This document shows, piece by piece, positions 23,217 through 35,103 of a stretch of 64,000 nt of DNA. Every line of letters begins with the position of its first letter. The first letter of the stretch is position 1. A model generated the notes under the pieces. The model saw only the letters and a list, made by a program, of their open reading frames with translations, was not told where the DNA came from and did not search any database. Made by a program: the position numbers and the translations under genes. This DNA is from Hevea brasiliensis (taxonomy: Eukaryota; Streptophyta; Magnoliopsida; Malpighiales; Euphorbiaceae): NCBI RefSeq assembly GCF_030052815.1, contig NC_079496.1:41751593-41815592 (forward strand), read 5' to 3'.

Positions 23217-24520
23217 TCAGTCTCTAAATAGCTGTGGGTGCTGTCTCCTCATGTCCTCCTCACACTCCCATATAACCTCCTAGCCTGAATGATGGTTCCA
23301 GAGTACTTTCACCAGAGGTATTTGCTTGTTCCTCAGTTGCTTCACCTCATATGCCAAGATCTTTAGGGGCTCTTCATCATATATCAGGTCTGGATTTACC
23401 TCAATCTCCTCCACTGGTAAAATGTGAGAGGGGTCTGATCTGTACCTCCTCAACATGGAGACATGGAATACATTGTGAATCTTTTCCAACTCCGGAGGCA
23501 ATGCAAGTCTATATGCCAATGGACCCACTCTTTTCAGAACCTCATTTGGCCCAGTGAAGCGAGGACTCAGTTTCCTCTTTCTACCAAACCTCATGATCCT
23601 CTTCTATGGGGAAACTTTCAGGAACACCTTGTCACCCACACTGTACTAAATATCTCTTCACTTTAGATCAATGTAGGACTTCTGTCTATCCGATGCAACT
23701 TTAAGTTTGTCTCTAATGATCTTAACCTTTTCTTCCGTCTGCTGCACTAATTCTGGGCTAATCAACTTCCTCTCGCCCACTTCATCCCAACACAAGGGAG
23801 TTCTACACTTTCTGCCATAAAGTGCTTCATATGGAGGCATCCCAATACTTGACTGATAACTGTTGTTGTGGGCAAATTCAATCAAAGGCAAGTGTGAGTC
23901 CCAACTTCCCTCAAATTCAATTACATAAGCCCTAAGCATGTCCTCTAAAATCTAAATGATCCTTTCAGACTGGCTGTCTGTCTGTGGATGGAATGCTATA
24001 TTGAAGTTCAATCTAGTCTCTAGGGCTTTTTGGAGACTACCCCAGAATCTAGAAGTGAACCTAGGATCTCTATCAGACACAATAGACACTGGTACTCCAT
24101 GCAACCTCACCACTTCATCAATGTACAGTTTGGCCAATCTTTCCAGGCTGTAATCCATCCTCACTGGCAAAAAGTGTGCAAACTTGGTCAATCTATGAAC
24201 AATAACCCAAACTGCATTATGATTCTTTTGTGTACGTGGAAGTCCTGTCACAAAATCCATAGTGATTCTTTCCCATTTTCACTCGGGAATTGGCAATGGT
24301 TGTAGCAACCCTGCAGTCACTTGGTGTTCTGCCTTTACTTGCTGACAAGTTAGGCATTTGGCAACATATTCTGTAATGTCTTTCTTCATTCCCCTCCACC
24401 AATAGTGCCCTTTCATAGTTTTGTACATTTTGGTTCCACCAGGGTGCATAACAATATGTGAATCATGTGCTTCCTTTAAAATGATCTGCCTTAGTTCAAC
24501 ATTATTAGGAATGCACATTC
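23217..24520 (-). pseudogene. pol: Element D integrase with chromodomain-like tail, broken
   Basis: The HHCC region (24279-24518) has EAH and H with CLTCQ. The DDE core (23952-24260) has [16 protein letters not shown] and QSER, so all catalytic acids are kept, although DRLTK reads HRLTK. A stop lies after SERII, then LEDMLR...DLK (23658-23939), a stop, and the tail (23280-23594) with LRNKQIPLVKVLWNHH. A further stop precedes the end at HPQLFRD, TGA at 23217-23219. Confidence 0.9.
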
Positions 24521-26158
24521 TGCCTTAATATAATAACAAGCCCTCATCATTTACCAACAACTCTGGTTTCTTGCCATCCCGAGCCTCTTCCATCAACTTC
24601 ACATACTTATCATCATTCTATGCTACTGCTTTAATTTGTTCTGTCAATATTGGCTTCACTTGCCAAGTAGTTACCATCTACCCATCTTCATCAATCTCTA
24701 GATTAGCATGCAATGCCCTTAACTCATGCACCATGGACACTGGAGAAACCCTTAAACTAGCCATAGTCTTGTGACTTAAAACATCAACTATGACATTTGC
24801 CTTCCCAGGCTGATAGTCTAACAAGCAATCATAATCTTTTATCAGCTCTAACCATCTCCTCTGCCTCAAATTTAACTCCTTCTATGTGCCCAAGTATTTC
24901 AAACTTTTATGATCTGTGTATATATAACATCTCTCTCCATACAAGTAATGTCTCCAGATCTTTAAGGCAAAGACAATAGCTGCCAGCTCCAAGTCATGTG
25001 TAGGATAATTCCTCTCATGCAGTTTAAGCTAGCGTGAAGCATAGGCAATGACGTTTCTATCTTGCATCAACACACAGCCTAATCCATTATGAGAAGCATC
25101 ACTGTATATGGTATACTCTTTACCCAAAGTGGGCATGGTTAAAACTGGAACTTCAGTTAAACGCCTCTTCAACTCATCAAAACTTTCCTGGCACCGATCA
25201 ATCCACTAAAATTTCACATCCTTCCTAAGTAGCTTAGTCAGAGGAAATGCTAGCATGGAGAATCCCTTCACAAACCTTCTATAATACCCGGCTACACCAA
25301 GGAAACTACGAATTTCCATGACATTTTTGGGTGACTTCCAATTAAGAATGGGTTCTACTTTGCCAGGATACACTTGGATACCCTCTGAAGATACAATATG
25401 CCCCAAAAATGTAATCTCCTTCAGCCAAAATTCACATTTCGATAGTTTGGTATATAACTGTTTCTCCCTCAAAGTCTGCAACACTATCCTTAAGTGCTTG
25501 TCATGTTCCTCTGCATTCTTTGAGTACACCAAAATATCATTAATGAACACCACTACAAATTGTTCCAAATATGGCCTAAAGATAGTGTTCATCAAGCCCA
25601 TAAAAGCAGCTGGAGCATTAGTCAACCCGAATGGCATCACCAAGAACTCATACTCTGCTCCTGCACCCTCAACTGTTAGTAGCCCGATATCAAGTCAATC
25701 TTGGAGAATACAGTTGCATCCTTTAACTGATCAAATAGATCATCAATCCATAACAGAGGATATCTGTTCTTTATGGTCACCATATTCAACTGTCTGTAGT
25801 CTATACATAGACGGAGAGTACCATCCTTCTTCTTCATAAATAATACTGGTGCTCCCCAAGGTGACACGCTAGGGCGAATGAAACCCTTATCTAGCAATTC
25901 CTGCAATTGCACCTTCAACTCTTTCAACTCAATAGGTGCCATCCTATAAGGAGTGATGGAGATTGGCTCCACACCAAGCATAGTCTCAATTTCAAACTGC
26001 ACCTCTCTTTCTGGAGGCAATCTCGGCAACTCTTCCGAAAAGACATCTGGAAAATCCCATACTGGAGGAATATCCTTAAGATCTGGACTCCCCACCTGGG
26101 TGTCTATCACATGAGCTAGATAAGCTTCACATCCCTTTCTAATCATCTTTCTAGCCAA
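24521..26158 (-). pseudogene. pol: Element D RT and RNase H, broken
   Basis: The RT N-terminal half (25676-26158) has [28 protein letters not shown] and [11 protein letters not shown] is missing at the junction near 25650-25675 (short deletion). The second half (25206-25643) has the catalytic motif as FINDILVYS near 25534-25548, where FIDD is expected; the first catalytic Asp of the pair is lost. The RNase H/connection follows with stops (24678-25200). The enzyme would be dead even if translated. Confidence 0.9.
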
Positions 26159-26641
26159 TACAGCTAAAATGATGTTGGATGGAAATAACTACCTCTCCCT
26201 GTGCATCACTACGTTTGCATACTCGGGAAGACCAAAAGTGACTGTTTTTAGTCTACAGTCGATCATGGCGTGATGCCTGGCTAACCAATCCATGCCCAAG
26301 ATGATATCATAATCTCAGAAGGGCATTTCAATTAAGTATGATAGGAATGTATGTCCTTGGCTCACCAAAGGACAATCTTCATACAATTTGTTCACCCTAA
26401 CCTCTTGTCCTAAAGGACTAGTCACTAGCACATCATAATCCAATTTCACTCAAGGAATAGAAATAGAGCATGCAATACTGGCACTAGCATAAGAATGTGT
26501 AGAACCAGGGTTAAACAGCACATATACATCTCTACCAAAGATGGAGAAAGTACTAGCCACAACATGTGATGTCTTAGCTTCATCCCTCTGGCACATGGTG
26601 TACACCCTGACTGGTGTACCACTCTGCTCTAGTTGGCTCAC
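26159..26641 (-). pseudogene. pro: Element D retropepsin-like protease, inactive
   Basis: Reads VRVYTMCQRDEAKTSHVV, then the active-site region LFNPGSTHSYA near 26490-26520. The catalytic Asp (LFDPGST in E and F) is Asn. The sequence continues to the GMDWLARHH motif near 26280. Confidence 0.85.
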
Positions 26642-27765
26642 AGTGCCCTGGCTACCAAAAGTATTACCTCTACCCCTACCTCTGCGTCTACTAGCTGTCT
26701 ATTGTCCTTTGGAAGGAGAACCTTGAACAGATCCCTCAGTGTTAGTAGGTGGCCCAGATCTGCAGGCACTAGTGCAATCTCTAGCAAAATGCCCACTTCC
26801 ACCATAGTTGTAATAGGCTCCTATGGCCTTATAATATACTCCTCTATGAGTATTGCCATAGGTTTCACAGGTATGGACAGGAAAGGAACCCTTAGATGTC
26901 TGCTGTCCAGATCTAGGTGGCCTCTGCCCTGAGAATCTTCCCCTACTAGATCCTCTGTTACTTGGTCCCCTAAAGCTCTTCCTCTTACCCGAACTGCTGC
27001 CAAAAGACCAGAAGTCTTCTCACTCTTATCTTTTTCTTCTGTTCCCTTTCTAACAGCCCCTTCTAACTCAATCCTTTCTAATTCTAGGACTTGGGATATC
27101 AGCTCTGAGAAGTTTTCATGTCAAAATCCAACCACTTGCATTCGTAAGCTAGGCCTCAACCTAGCCTCAAACTGTTTGCATCTGTCTCTACTAGTAGTGA
27201 GTAGGCTTCCAGCATAGTGGCTGAGGTGGGAAATGTCTCTCTCATAATCGGCTACAGTCCTATTCCCTTGCTTCAAACTGAGAACATACTTCTATATAAA
27301 TTCTCTGAGAAAGTCATCCCATGTCAACATAGGGGGCTCAACCAAACTGTGAGGAATGGTCTTTCACCACTCATATACATCTCCATGCAGTAGAGAGACT
27401 GAGTATTTGAACTTCAAATCATCGGTGCAGTGTAGTTTCTTGAATACCCTTTCCATCCGTTCTAACCATTACTCAGCTTCCAATGGGTCCACTATACCCT
27501 TGAACTCTGTTGCCTCATACTTTATTAAATTATCATATTGTCTGGCTAGGGATGGTGGTTGCACTGGAGGTGCTTGCACCGGAGCTTGGACTGGTATATT
27601 GCCAGCGATTTGCTAAAATAGTGTAGCCATCTGTTGAGCGAACTGAGCAGGAAACAGCATGGGTGGGACGGGTGCAACCAATCCACTAGCATTCTAAGGA
27701 GCTGGGGCCTCCCCCTGTACCTCAGCTTCTACTGATTGCTCTACTGTGTGATCCCCCTCTTTCAT
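26642..27765 (-). pseudogene. gag: Element D gag, degraded
   Basis: The start ATG is at 27765 (MKEGDHTVEQS). It matches E and F gag through the KYEATEFKG, WLERM, VFKKLHC, LLHGDVYEWW and REFI-KY regions. The zinc-knuckle region near 26790 is damaged and several stops are present. An SRGRGS-type basic stretch precedes the protease. Confidence 0.8.
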
Positions 27766-27935
27766 ACTGAATCACAAAGAATTCTACTCCCTAGACAACC
27801 AACACAAGGAGATTTCCCTCCATTAGTCCATATTTATGATGTAATGCACTATATATATCAATTAATGACAGTTGAGCAGTTGTACTTATCAACATTTTTC
27901 AAACATGCAATTTCAAAACTTGTATAAAAACCAAA

Positions 27936-27947
27936 GCTCTGATACTA
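27936..27947 (-). other. Primer binding site of element D
   Basis: The sense strand is TAGTATCAGAGC, one mismatch to the initiator-Met tRNA PBS, 8 bp from the 5' LTR. Confidence 0.8.
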
Positions 27948-28401
27948 CTAAAACATGTCACACCTTATCCCTTGTAAGGCACAACATGTTCTCGTAGCAT
28001 ACCTAATGAATTACCAAACTATACCTACCGATAACCCATTAGTTATGCTACAAGGGATTTCAAACATATCATAACTTTTTATCTTATCAATTCTTTTGCG
28101 AAAAACTGCATGGGAATAGTTAAAATTCAATGTAAACATTCATTGGAAATAATGACATACTAAATATTGCAAATGTTATATTTCCAAAGTCTCAAAATAA
28201 AATACAAATAGTTACAAACTCAAAATACTATAGTAATGCAATGCTTTTTAATACAAACTATTCAATGTCCTTACATCCATACATATAGGTACAAAATACA
28301 TCCAAAGAAATCACAAGGGTATACCTACTGTAAATACCCACAATCAATACCAAAATGCTGCTTCCAAGTCTCTCACTCGATAGCCTTCTCCTTTCCCTCA
28401 C

Positions 28402-30786
28402 CTGCGACAGCATAAAGAAGCTATCGCTGAGTATATCACACAGTGGTGCACAACTAATAACTTTAAAACTTAAGGTAAAACACAATTTCTCAAAGCATAA
28501 TAAATCACAATTTTCTTAAGCATGAAAACTTTACAATAGTTCTAAGTCCATAAGAGCCATTTATTGGAATAACATTTTAAATGAGAAATCACACTTCATA
28601 AATCACAATTCACAAAGCATTAGTGTTGCCAACATCAACACACAGTTTAAGCCATGACACAAAATTTCATGATCATTGCCATGTTGTACACCATGATAAA
28701 GCAATCTCAACCTCACTGACCATTATTAATGAGGGAAGGGCTAGCTAGCTAATGAGTACTCATGTAGTCTTAGTCCACTAACCATTATTAATTGAGATAT
28801 AATCAATATCAATTATCAACCCCAAGTAGTCGTTACTACTGGGGAGTTCCGAAAGGGACTGTCATGCTAACTGTGGTTTCAAAACAGTTTCCAAAAATTT
28901 CCCACTCAACAATCACATTTATAAACTAATAAACACATTTAAATTCATCATAATATCCATATAAAGGTGGCAACACCCAAATTTCTTAAATGCAAGAGAA
29001 AAACTATATTTCAGTCATGTTCAAAGAAAACTCATTCAAATAAACTCATTCTAAACAATTTACAAGTTTAAAAACGAAGAAAAGGTTAGTTATTCACAAA
29101 CCTTTAATAATTCTCCTTCCTTGTTACCTACTTCTCCTTGTCCGTTCCAACTTCTTTTTCTACTGAAAATACACAAATAGAATACCTCAATATTAATCTC
29201 AATCGTTGCCAAGAATTCATTACATGAATGTCTAATGTATCCCAAGTTAGCTTTGCAAATTTTAGAAAGTTTTGGTTTTCTGGTAGCTTAGTATATTGAA
29301 CTTTGAACCCAATTTTTACCTAGTTTCAATCATAATTTGGTGAGCTTTTCTTCATGAAAATTGTCCCTCTAGGTCTCATCTTTATTTCCCTTTTTAAATC
29401 ACCTCATTTGGAGTTGTGTAGCCAAAGTTATAGTCAAATGAATTTTACTATTCATGTGGGGCTGATTGTGGCAGCTTTGGTGACTTAAATTTGACTAACA
29501 ATTTGATCAGGTTACGTTCATAATTTGGCTATGAATTCTTCATATGAAATGTTCTACTATGTTTTAAGTTTACATCTATTCAAGAATCACCTAAATCAAA
29601 GCTTTCTAGAGAGAGTTATAGCTATTTAAAGTTTACTATTTATGTTACTATTCATGTGCTGGCAGATTTATCAAGTCAACTTTGCTCAGCAATTTGGTTG
29701 GGTTAAGTTCATAATTAGGCTTCAAGTTCCTCATACGAAATGTTCTACTATATTTTAAGTTTCTATCGGTTCAAGAATCACCTAAATCAGAGTTTTCTAG
29801 AGAGAGTTATGGCCTTGCAAAATTTACTATTTATAAGGTCAATTTTGCAAATTTTCAGATTTTCTGTAAATTTGGTGACTCAATTTTGCTTAGCATTTTG
29901 ATTGGGTTAAGTCCATAATTTGGCCTTAAGTTCTTCATATGAAATGTTCTACTATGTTTTAGGTTTCGATTGGTTCAAGAATCATCTAAATCAAAGTTTT
30001 CTAGAGAGAGTTATGGCCATGTAAATTTTATTGTTCACATGCCTAATTCTGCAGGTTCCATAATTTTGTCTCCAAGTTCAAGCCAAGTTTTAGGCAATTT
30101 CTGGGCAGTTTTTGGGTTGGGTCTCTTCATGAAAATTCTAGCCCTATGTCTTAAGTTTCATTTCCAATTAGTTTCAAACCAATTGGAGTTGTGTAGCTCA
30201 ATTTATGGGCTGTTAAACACACTGAACTCAGTGTACAAATTTCTGCCCTAGGTTCAAATTTTTATTTCTTCAATTACTCCCACTAACCAACCTCAATTCA
30301 CATTTAATTCACCAAAAATGACTATAATTTAGCATTGACACATCAATAGCTCTCATAGCACAAAATCCAAAATTTTCAAACACCAAAGTTTGCAATTTTT
30401 CATAATCCTACCATTTCATTACTTCCATTCATCAACCCAATGTCAATTCAAACTAAAGGAACCTCAAATGACCATAATTTAACACTACACACACCAATTT
30501 CACTCTCTAACACCGAAGCTCCAATTTTCCCATGAACTCTAATCTTCCATATTTCATTTTATGCAAATCTCATGCAATTTCTTTACCCCAAGCATGCACA
30601 CTACTTCAACTAAGCTTGATTTCATCATCAATTTTATTAAAATATAGCAAACCCTAATTTTCTCCAAATTAACCAAAACCCTAGTTTAGGTTTAATGTAC
30701 GATTCTCATGCCTCTTCATGAAATTTTTCCGTAGTTAAACTTAATTCAAAGCTTGTATAACTAATTTAGCATGAAAAGAAACTTAC
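28402..30786 (-). other. Putative intron inside D 5' LTR
   Basis: Same boundaries as in the 3' LTR: GTAAGTTTC donor and GTCGCAG|GTGAGG acceptor (2385 bp). Confidence 0.45.
28404..28443 (-). promoter_or_regulatory. Paired hairpins in D 5' LTR
   Basis: The GCGACAGC...GCTATCGC stem is intact; the second stem is decayed (CTGAGT...ACACAG). Confidence 0.4.
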
Positions 30787-31047
30787 CTCTTGTTGATTTC
30801 TTTCCAACTTCACTTTTCTTTCAATTCTTGTTCTCCTTGCTTTTAATCTCTCAATCAAAGATCTCTTTGATGTTTTCTTTTAGTGAGCTATAGAATTTAT
30901 GAAGGGAATTTAATGGAATTAAAACTTGGGAGGGGAAATCAATGAGGAGAAGAAGTGGAAGAAGAAGAGAAAAAGAAAGAGAGAGGAAGAGAGAGGAAAG
31001 GGTGGTGGCACCTTATGAAAAAAAAAAATGAAGAAGACATTTGCCTT

Positions 31048-31049
<2 letters not shown>

Positions 31050-31094
<45 letters not shown>
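31050..31094 (-). repeat. (TA)n microsatellite in D 5' LTR
   Basis: 45 bp of TA repeats, 10 bp longer than the 3' LTR copy, showing slippage since insertion. Confidence 0.95.
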
Positions 31095-31098
<4 letters not shown>

Positions 31099-32068
31099 CC
31101 CCAAAATTAGTTTATTAAAATTATAAATTTTAATTGTGTCATAAGGATAATTAAACTTAAATTTTTATTCCCCTTCTTTTTTTTTTACATTTATACTTAA
31201 TTTTTCCTTTTAATTAAATAATTAAATTTAATTATCAAAAGCCCATTAGTCCTTCATTTTAATTTTGTCATAATGGAAATGAAAGTTTAAGTTTTAATTT
31301 CTTAAATTTTCCCTTACATATTTTTACTTGAATTTTTCTTCAATTTTTATATCACACCTTACTCCTCTGTAAGGCATAATATGATCTCGTAGAATACCTA
31401 ATGAACTAACGAATTTCATCTACCGATAACTCATTAAGTACCCTACAAGGAATTTTAAAACAATTTTCTTATTTTTGATAACTGGTGAGCGTTTTCTAAT
31501 AGGTATTTAAAACATTTAGTTAAAATTAAAACTAGTTAATATTTTTGGTCCATTTTATTTTTCTGCAAATTTTATAAAAATTTTGACAGAGTTCCCTCTG
31601 TATTTTGAGAAAACAGTTATTCAAATACCTGTAAAAAGCACTTCTAAAAATTTTTCCCCAACAACTACTTAAATTTCACAATCACACTCAATCCATTTCA
31701 ACAACTCCACAATCATTTCAATCAATTTCTCAAGTTCAAAATTTAATAATCCTCAAAATACTAGCAATACATTTCATTCAAATTAAATAAAATAGTTCCA
31801 CTCATATTTCATTAGAGACAAAACAAATTATATACACATCATTACAAAATTTACATCAAAGGAAGTTCAAACTAAATTTTTTTATTACAAACTTCATACA
31901 AACTTTGTACAAGCTGCTCAAGACCCATTTACATGTCCATACTTTTATATGTAATACATACATCAAAAGAAATATTTACAATTAGGATATAAATTATACC
32001 CGATGACTTTAAGCTGATAGCTCCTCACACCTCAGCAGCTCAGTCTGCTGCTCCTCTAGTCTCTGTAT

Positions 32069-34168
32069 CTGCGACAGCAATAGAAGCTATCGCTGAGTAC
32101 TAGGACTCAGTGGTGCATAACATACTAAAATAATCTTTATGCAAAACTTAAATCACATTTATTCAAAAAATTTGACTAAATATGAGCATTAAACACAAAA
32201 CATGAATTATGAGATTTTAATGCAAACCAAGTTCATTTCAAAGTATCAAAACACATTTCATAAAACCCACAGTTAGATCATGCCATTCGAAACAAATAGA
32301 ATCTCAATACCCAGAGGCTAAAGAGAAATCACATCACAAGGCTAGCTAGCTCAAATATATGGATATTCATTCACATCCTCTTCTACTGGCACACCTCAAC
32401 ACTTCTCCAGAGAAGGAATCAAAATTCGAAACTAATTACCCCCACTAGTCGTGCTAGTGAGGTGTTCAAATATATGGTCATGACACTGTGGTTTCAAAAC
32501 TTATCTTAACAATTTGCTAAACATTGTCATTTTGAATATACATAATAACATTTCAACAATTTAGATAAAACATCATAAGAATGCCATAATCCAATATTTC
32601 ACATTATTCAAAACCGTATGCAAAAGATGATTATAAAAAGTATACATTGTGCACAAACCTCAAGCGAGTCGCCTCTTGGCCTCGACTCGGTTCCTCGAGT
32701 TCTTTCCCGGTATTCTTTTCAACTGAAACACACAATTTTACAATGTTTCAGTACCGTAATTTAATATAAATCCAAAAATAAATTTAGCCTTATTTTTACC
32801 TAGCTTTAACTTGTTAAACTCGACGTTCTTGAAATTTTGTGTTTCGGGTTACTATTCACTATACTATTCAAGTCAAATTGTTGACTTTCTAAGGCTCAAT
32901 AGGTATGGGAACTCCAACTTCACCAACATACCACATTTTGGTCACTAAACTTGTTGGTTTTGGTCATTTTCTCAAAACTTAGGTCTTTTAGGCAAAATGG
33001 CCAAATTTTCAGTTTTGGTGTCTCTAATTGTATTATTTCATTGGTCAGTTTACTGTTGGAATTTGGCAAAACTTTCTTCATAGAAAATGTTCCCTATTGT
33101 CTTATGTTTATTCTTCTTTTTGAATCACCCCAATTGGAGTTTTGTTGCTCAAGTTATAAGCATATTACGTTTACTGTTCATGCTACAGAATTTTGTTCTG
33201 GCAGATTATTAATTCCAACTTTGTTCAGCAATTTGATCAAGTTAGGTTCATAATTTGGTCTAACTTTCTTCATATGAAATGTTCTACTATGCCTTAGGTT
33301 TCCATCGGTTAAGAATCACCTAAATCGGAGTTTTCTAGAGAGAGTTATAGCCATTGAAACTTTACTGTTCAAATGGCAAATCTGCAGTCTGCAGATTCAG
33401 TAACCCAAATTTGCTCAGTAATTTGATTTGGTTAATGGCATAATTTGGATTTGTGTTCTTCATGAAAGTTTTAGATCTATATCTCATCTAATCACTGGTA
33501 AAATTTCAGGTCATTTTGACCTGCCTAGCTCGAGTTATGACTAAATGAACAAACACTGTTCACTTGGTCAGGTTGTGCAGAGGCAGACTATGATTTCTTA
33601 ACATTGGTCAATTTGTTCACTAGGTTTTAGTCACTTTTTGGGCATGCTTCCTCAATGAAAATTGTGTCATTTAGTGCTATTTTCATCTCCAATTGGTCCC
33701 ATATCTATTGGACTTGTAAAATTTCATTTTTGGTCCCTCAAAGGAGATTTTGGTCATGTTACCAGCACATGACCTTATCCAATCCGAATTGGCTTTTAAT
33801 TCCAACACTTCTAACACACCTCATTTGGTCACAAATGACCATTTTTCACTTCACATTAGGTCAAATACACCATTTACAAGTTTTTCACATTTTTGGTCTC
33901 TAAACCCTAATGTCCAAAGCCTAATTCACTAACCTCATGCATTTAGCTACCTTCAAAGCTTTTAATCCTAACCATTCAACTACACCTTCAATCAAGCTTG
34001 CCTACTCTTTTAATTGTATCAAAATCCATCAATTTCAAGTTACCTATAAGCTGGCTGACTTTCACTATATTCCTAAATATGTTGTTTTTATTTTATTTTC
34101 ATCAATACTAGTTCACTTCAAGTGCAATTTCATGAATATAAGGAGAATTGAGAGGATTCTTGACTAAC
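32069..34168 (-). other. Putative intron inside E 3' LTR
   Basis: Sense donor AAAG|GTTAGTCAAG and acceptor GTCGCAG|ATACAG, 2100 bp. The copy in the 5' LTR is 2102 bp. Confidence 0.42.
32071..32110 (-). promoter_or_regulatory. Paired hairpins in E 3' LTR
   Basis: GCGACAGC...GCTATCGC (32071-32093) and CTGAGT-N6-ACTCAG (32093-32110), then TGGTGC. Confidence 0.5.
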
Positions 34169-34613
34169 CTTTAAGGAAGTATTCCCAAAGCTTCAATTTT
34201 CTTTTTATTTTCATTCAAATTTCTTTCTCAATAGGCTTGCCAAGATCGAAGAACAAGTTTTATTTAGGAAAATTGTGGGATTTATGGGGTTGATTCAAGC
34301 TTTAAAAGCTTGAAATTAAGTAGCCATGGAGGATTTAGTGAGAAAAGGGAGAGAGATGAGAAGCTACGGGAAAGAGAAAAAAAAAAAGAAGAAGAAGAAG
34401 ATAAAATTTGGCTTTTCAATTTTGTTTTTATTCTTTAATTTGACTTAGTAAATTAGTTAATTAAATTAAAATTAATTATGAAGTCATAGTTGCATCATCA
34501 TGATGATGTCATCACCTTTTCAACTTTTCTTTTTCTTCTTTTTTTTTCTATTAGTTCTTTAATTTAATTCTCGATTCTGAAATTTTCTTTTCTCTTATTT
34601 TATTTGACAGTTA

Positions 34614-34645
34614 AGTCAGGAGTCATCTCTTGGGGTTAATTGACC
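34614..34645 (-). promoter_or_regulatory. Inverted half-sites, E 3' LTR U3
   Basis: AGTCA-N22-TGACC (first half-site mutated) over 32 bp, followed by AAATTGCCCC. The 5' LTR copy (43211-43242) has intact GGTCA. Confidence 0.45.
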
Positions 34646-35057
34646 AAATTGCCCCTCGCCGGTTCATCTTGGTTTGCAATTAATTTCATATTTCTTTCGG
34701 CTCCCTGACCTAATTATTTGACTGGCTTAACAGTTTTTTTTCGTGATTTTCTCTTTTTCACTGTGTTCGTTATGGTCCTAAGGACCGCAGCATCACATTT
34801 TACGATTCGAAATTTGAGTTTAAAATGGCTTCGCAGTCGTTCCTGAGACGGTCACCCATCGCGGTGACTCTCGGCTCGTTTAACTTCTTATGTTCTATTT
34901 TTCTTATTTATACTTAACTAATTGGACATTACTAATTATTTGTATTTATGGTTTATCTAGTTGTCTTAAGTATGGTTCTAATCCCCTTAATTACCCGGAC
35001 CAACACCGGTCACCGGAATAGTGAAATATGCCAGGCTATGCAAACGGGGGTGTTATA

Positions 35058-35072
35058 ATTCTCCCCCCCTTA
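35058..35072 (-). other. Polypurine tract of element E
   Basis: The sense strand is AAGGGGGGGAGAAT immediately before the 3' LTR. Confidence 0.85.
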
Positions 35073-35103
35073 AATAAATTTCGTCTCGAAATTTTACCTG
35101 GTA

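Larger units (their letters stand above)
27956..31349 (-). repeat. Element D 5' LTR, first part
   Basis: Aligns with 19534-22880 of the 3' LTR and is interrupted at the TTTTA target of E; it resumes at 43655. It contains the same hairpins (28404-28443), repeat units and CT-rich leader. Confidence 0.93.
31350..35057 (-). repeat. Element E 3' LTR (3708 bp)
   Basis: On the + strand it runs from TATCACACC to GGTGTTATA. It contains the hairpin pair (32071-32110), four units with TTC-TTCAT cores spaced 190-192 bp (near 33076, 33268, 33458, 33650), a donor at 34168, the CATCATCATGATGATG palindrome (34493-34508), the inverted repeat (34614-34645) and the GGTCACCCATCGC block (about 34850). Confidence 0.93.

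Noticed and set aside
33655..34167. Overlapping + strand open frames repeated at 42255-42526 as a conserved LTR-encoded protein
   Set aside because: They are in the intron-like antisense LTR region, differ in frame between the LTR copies and lack motifs.
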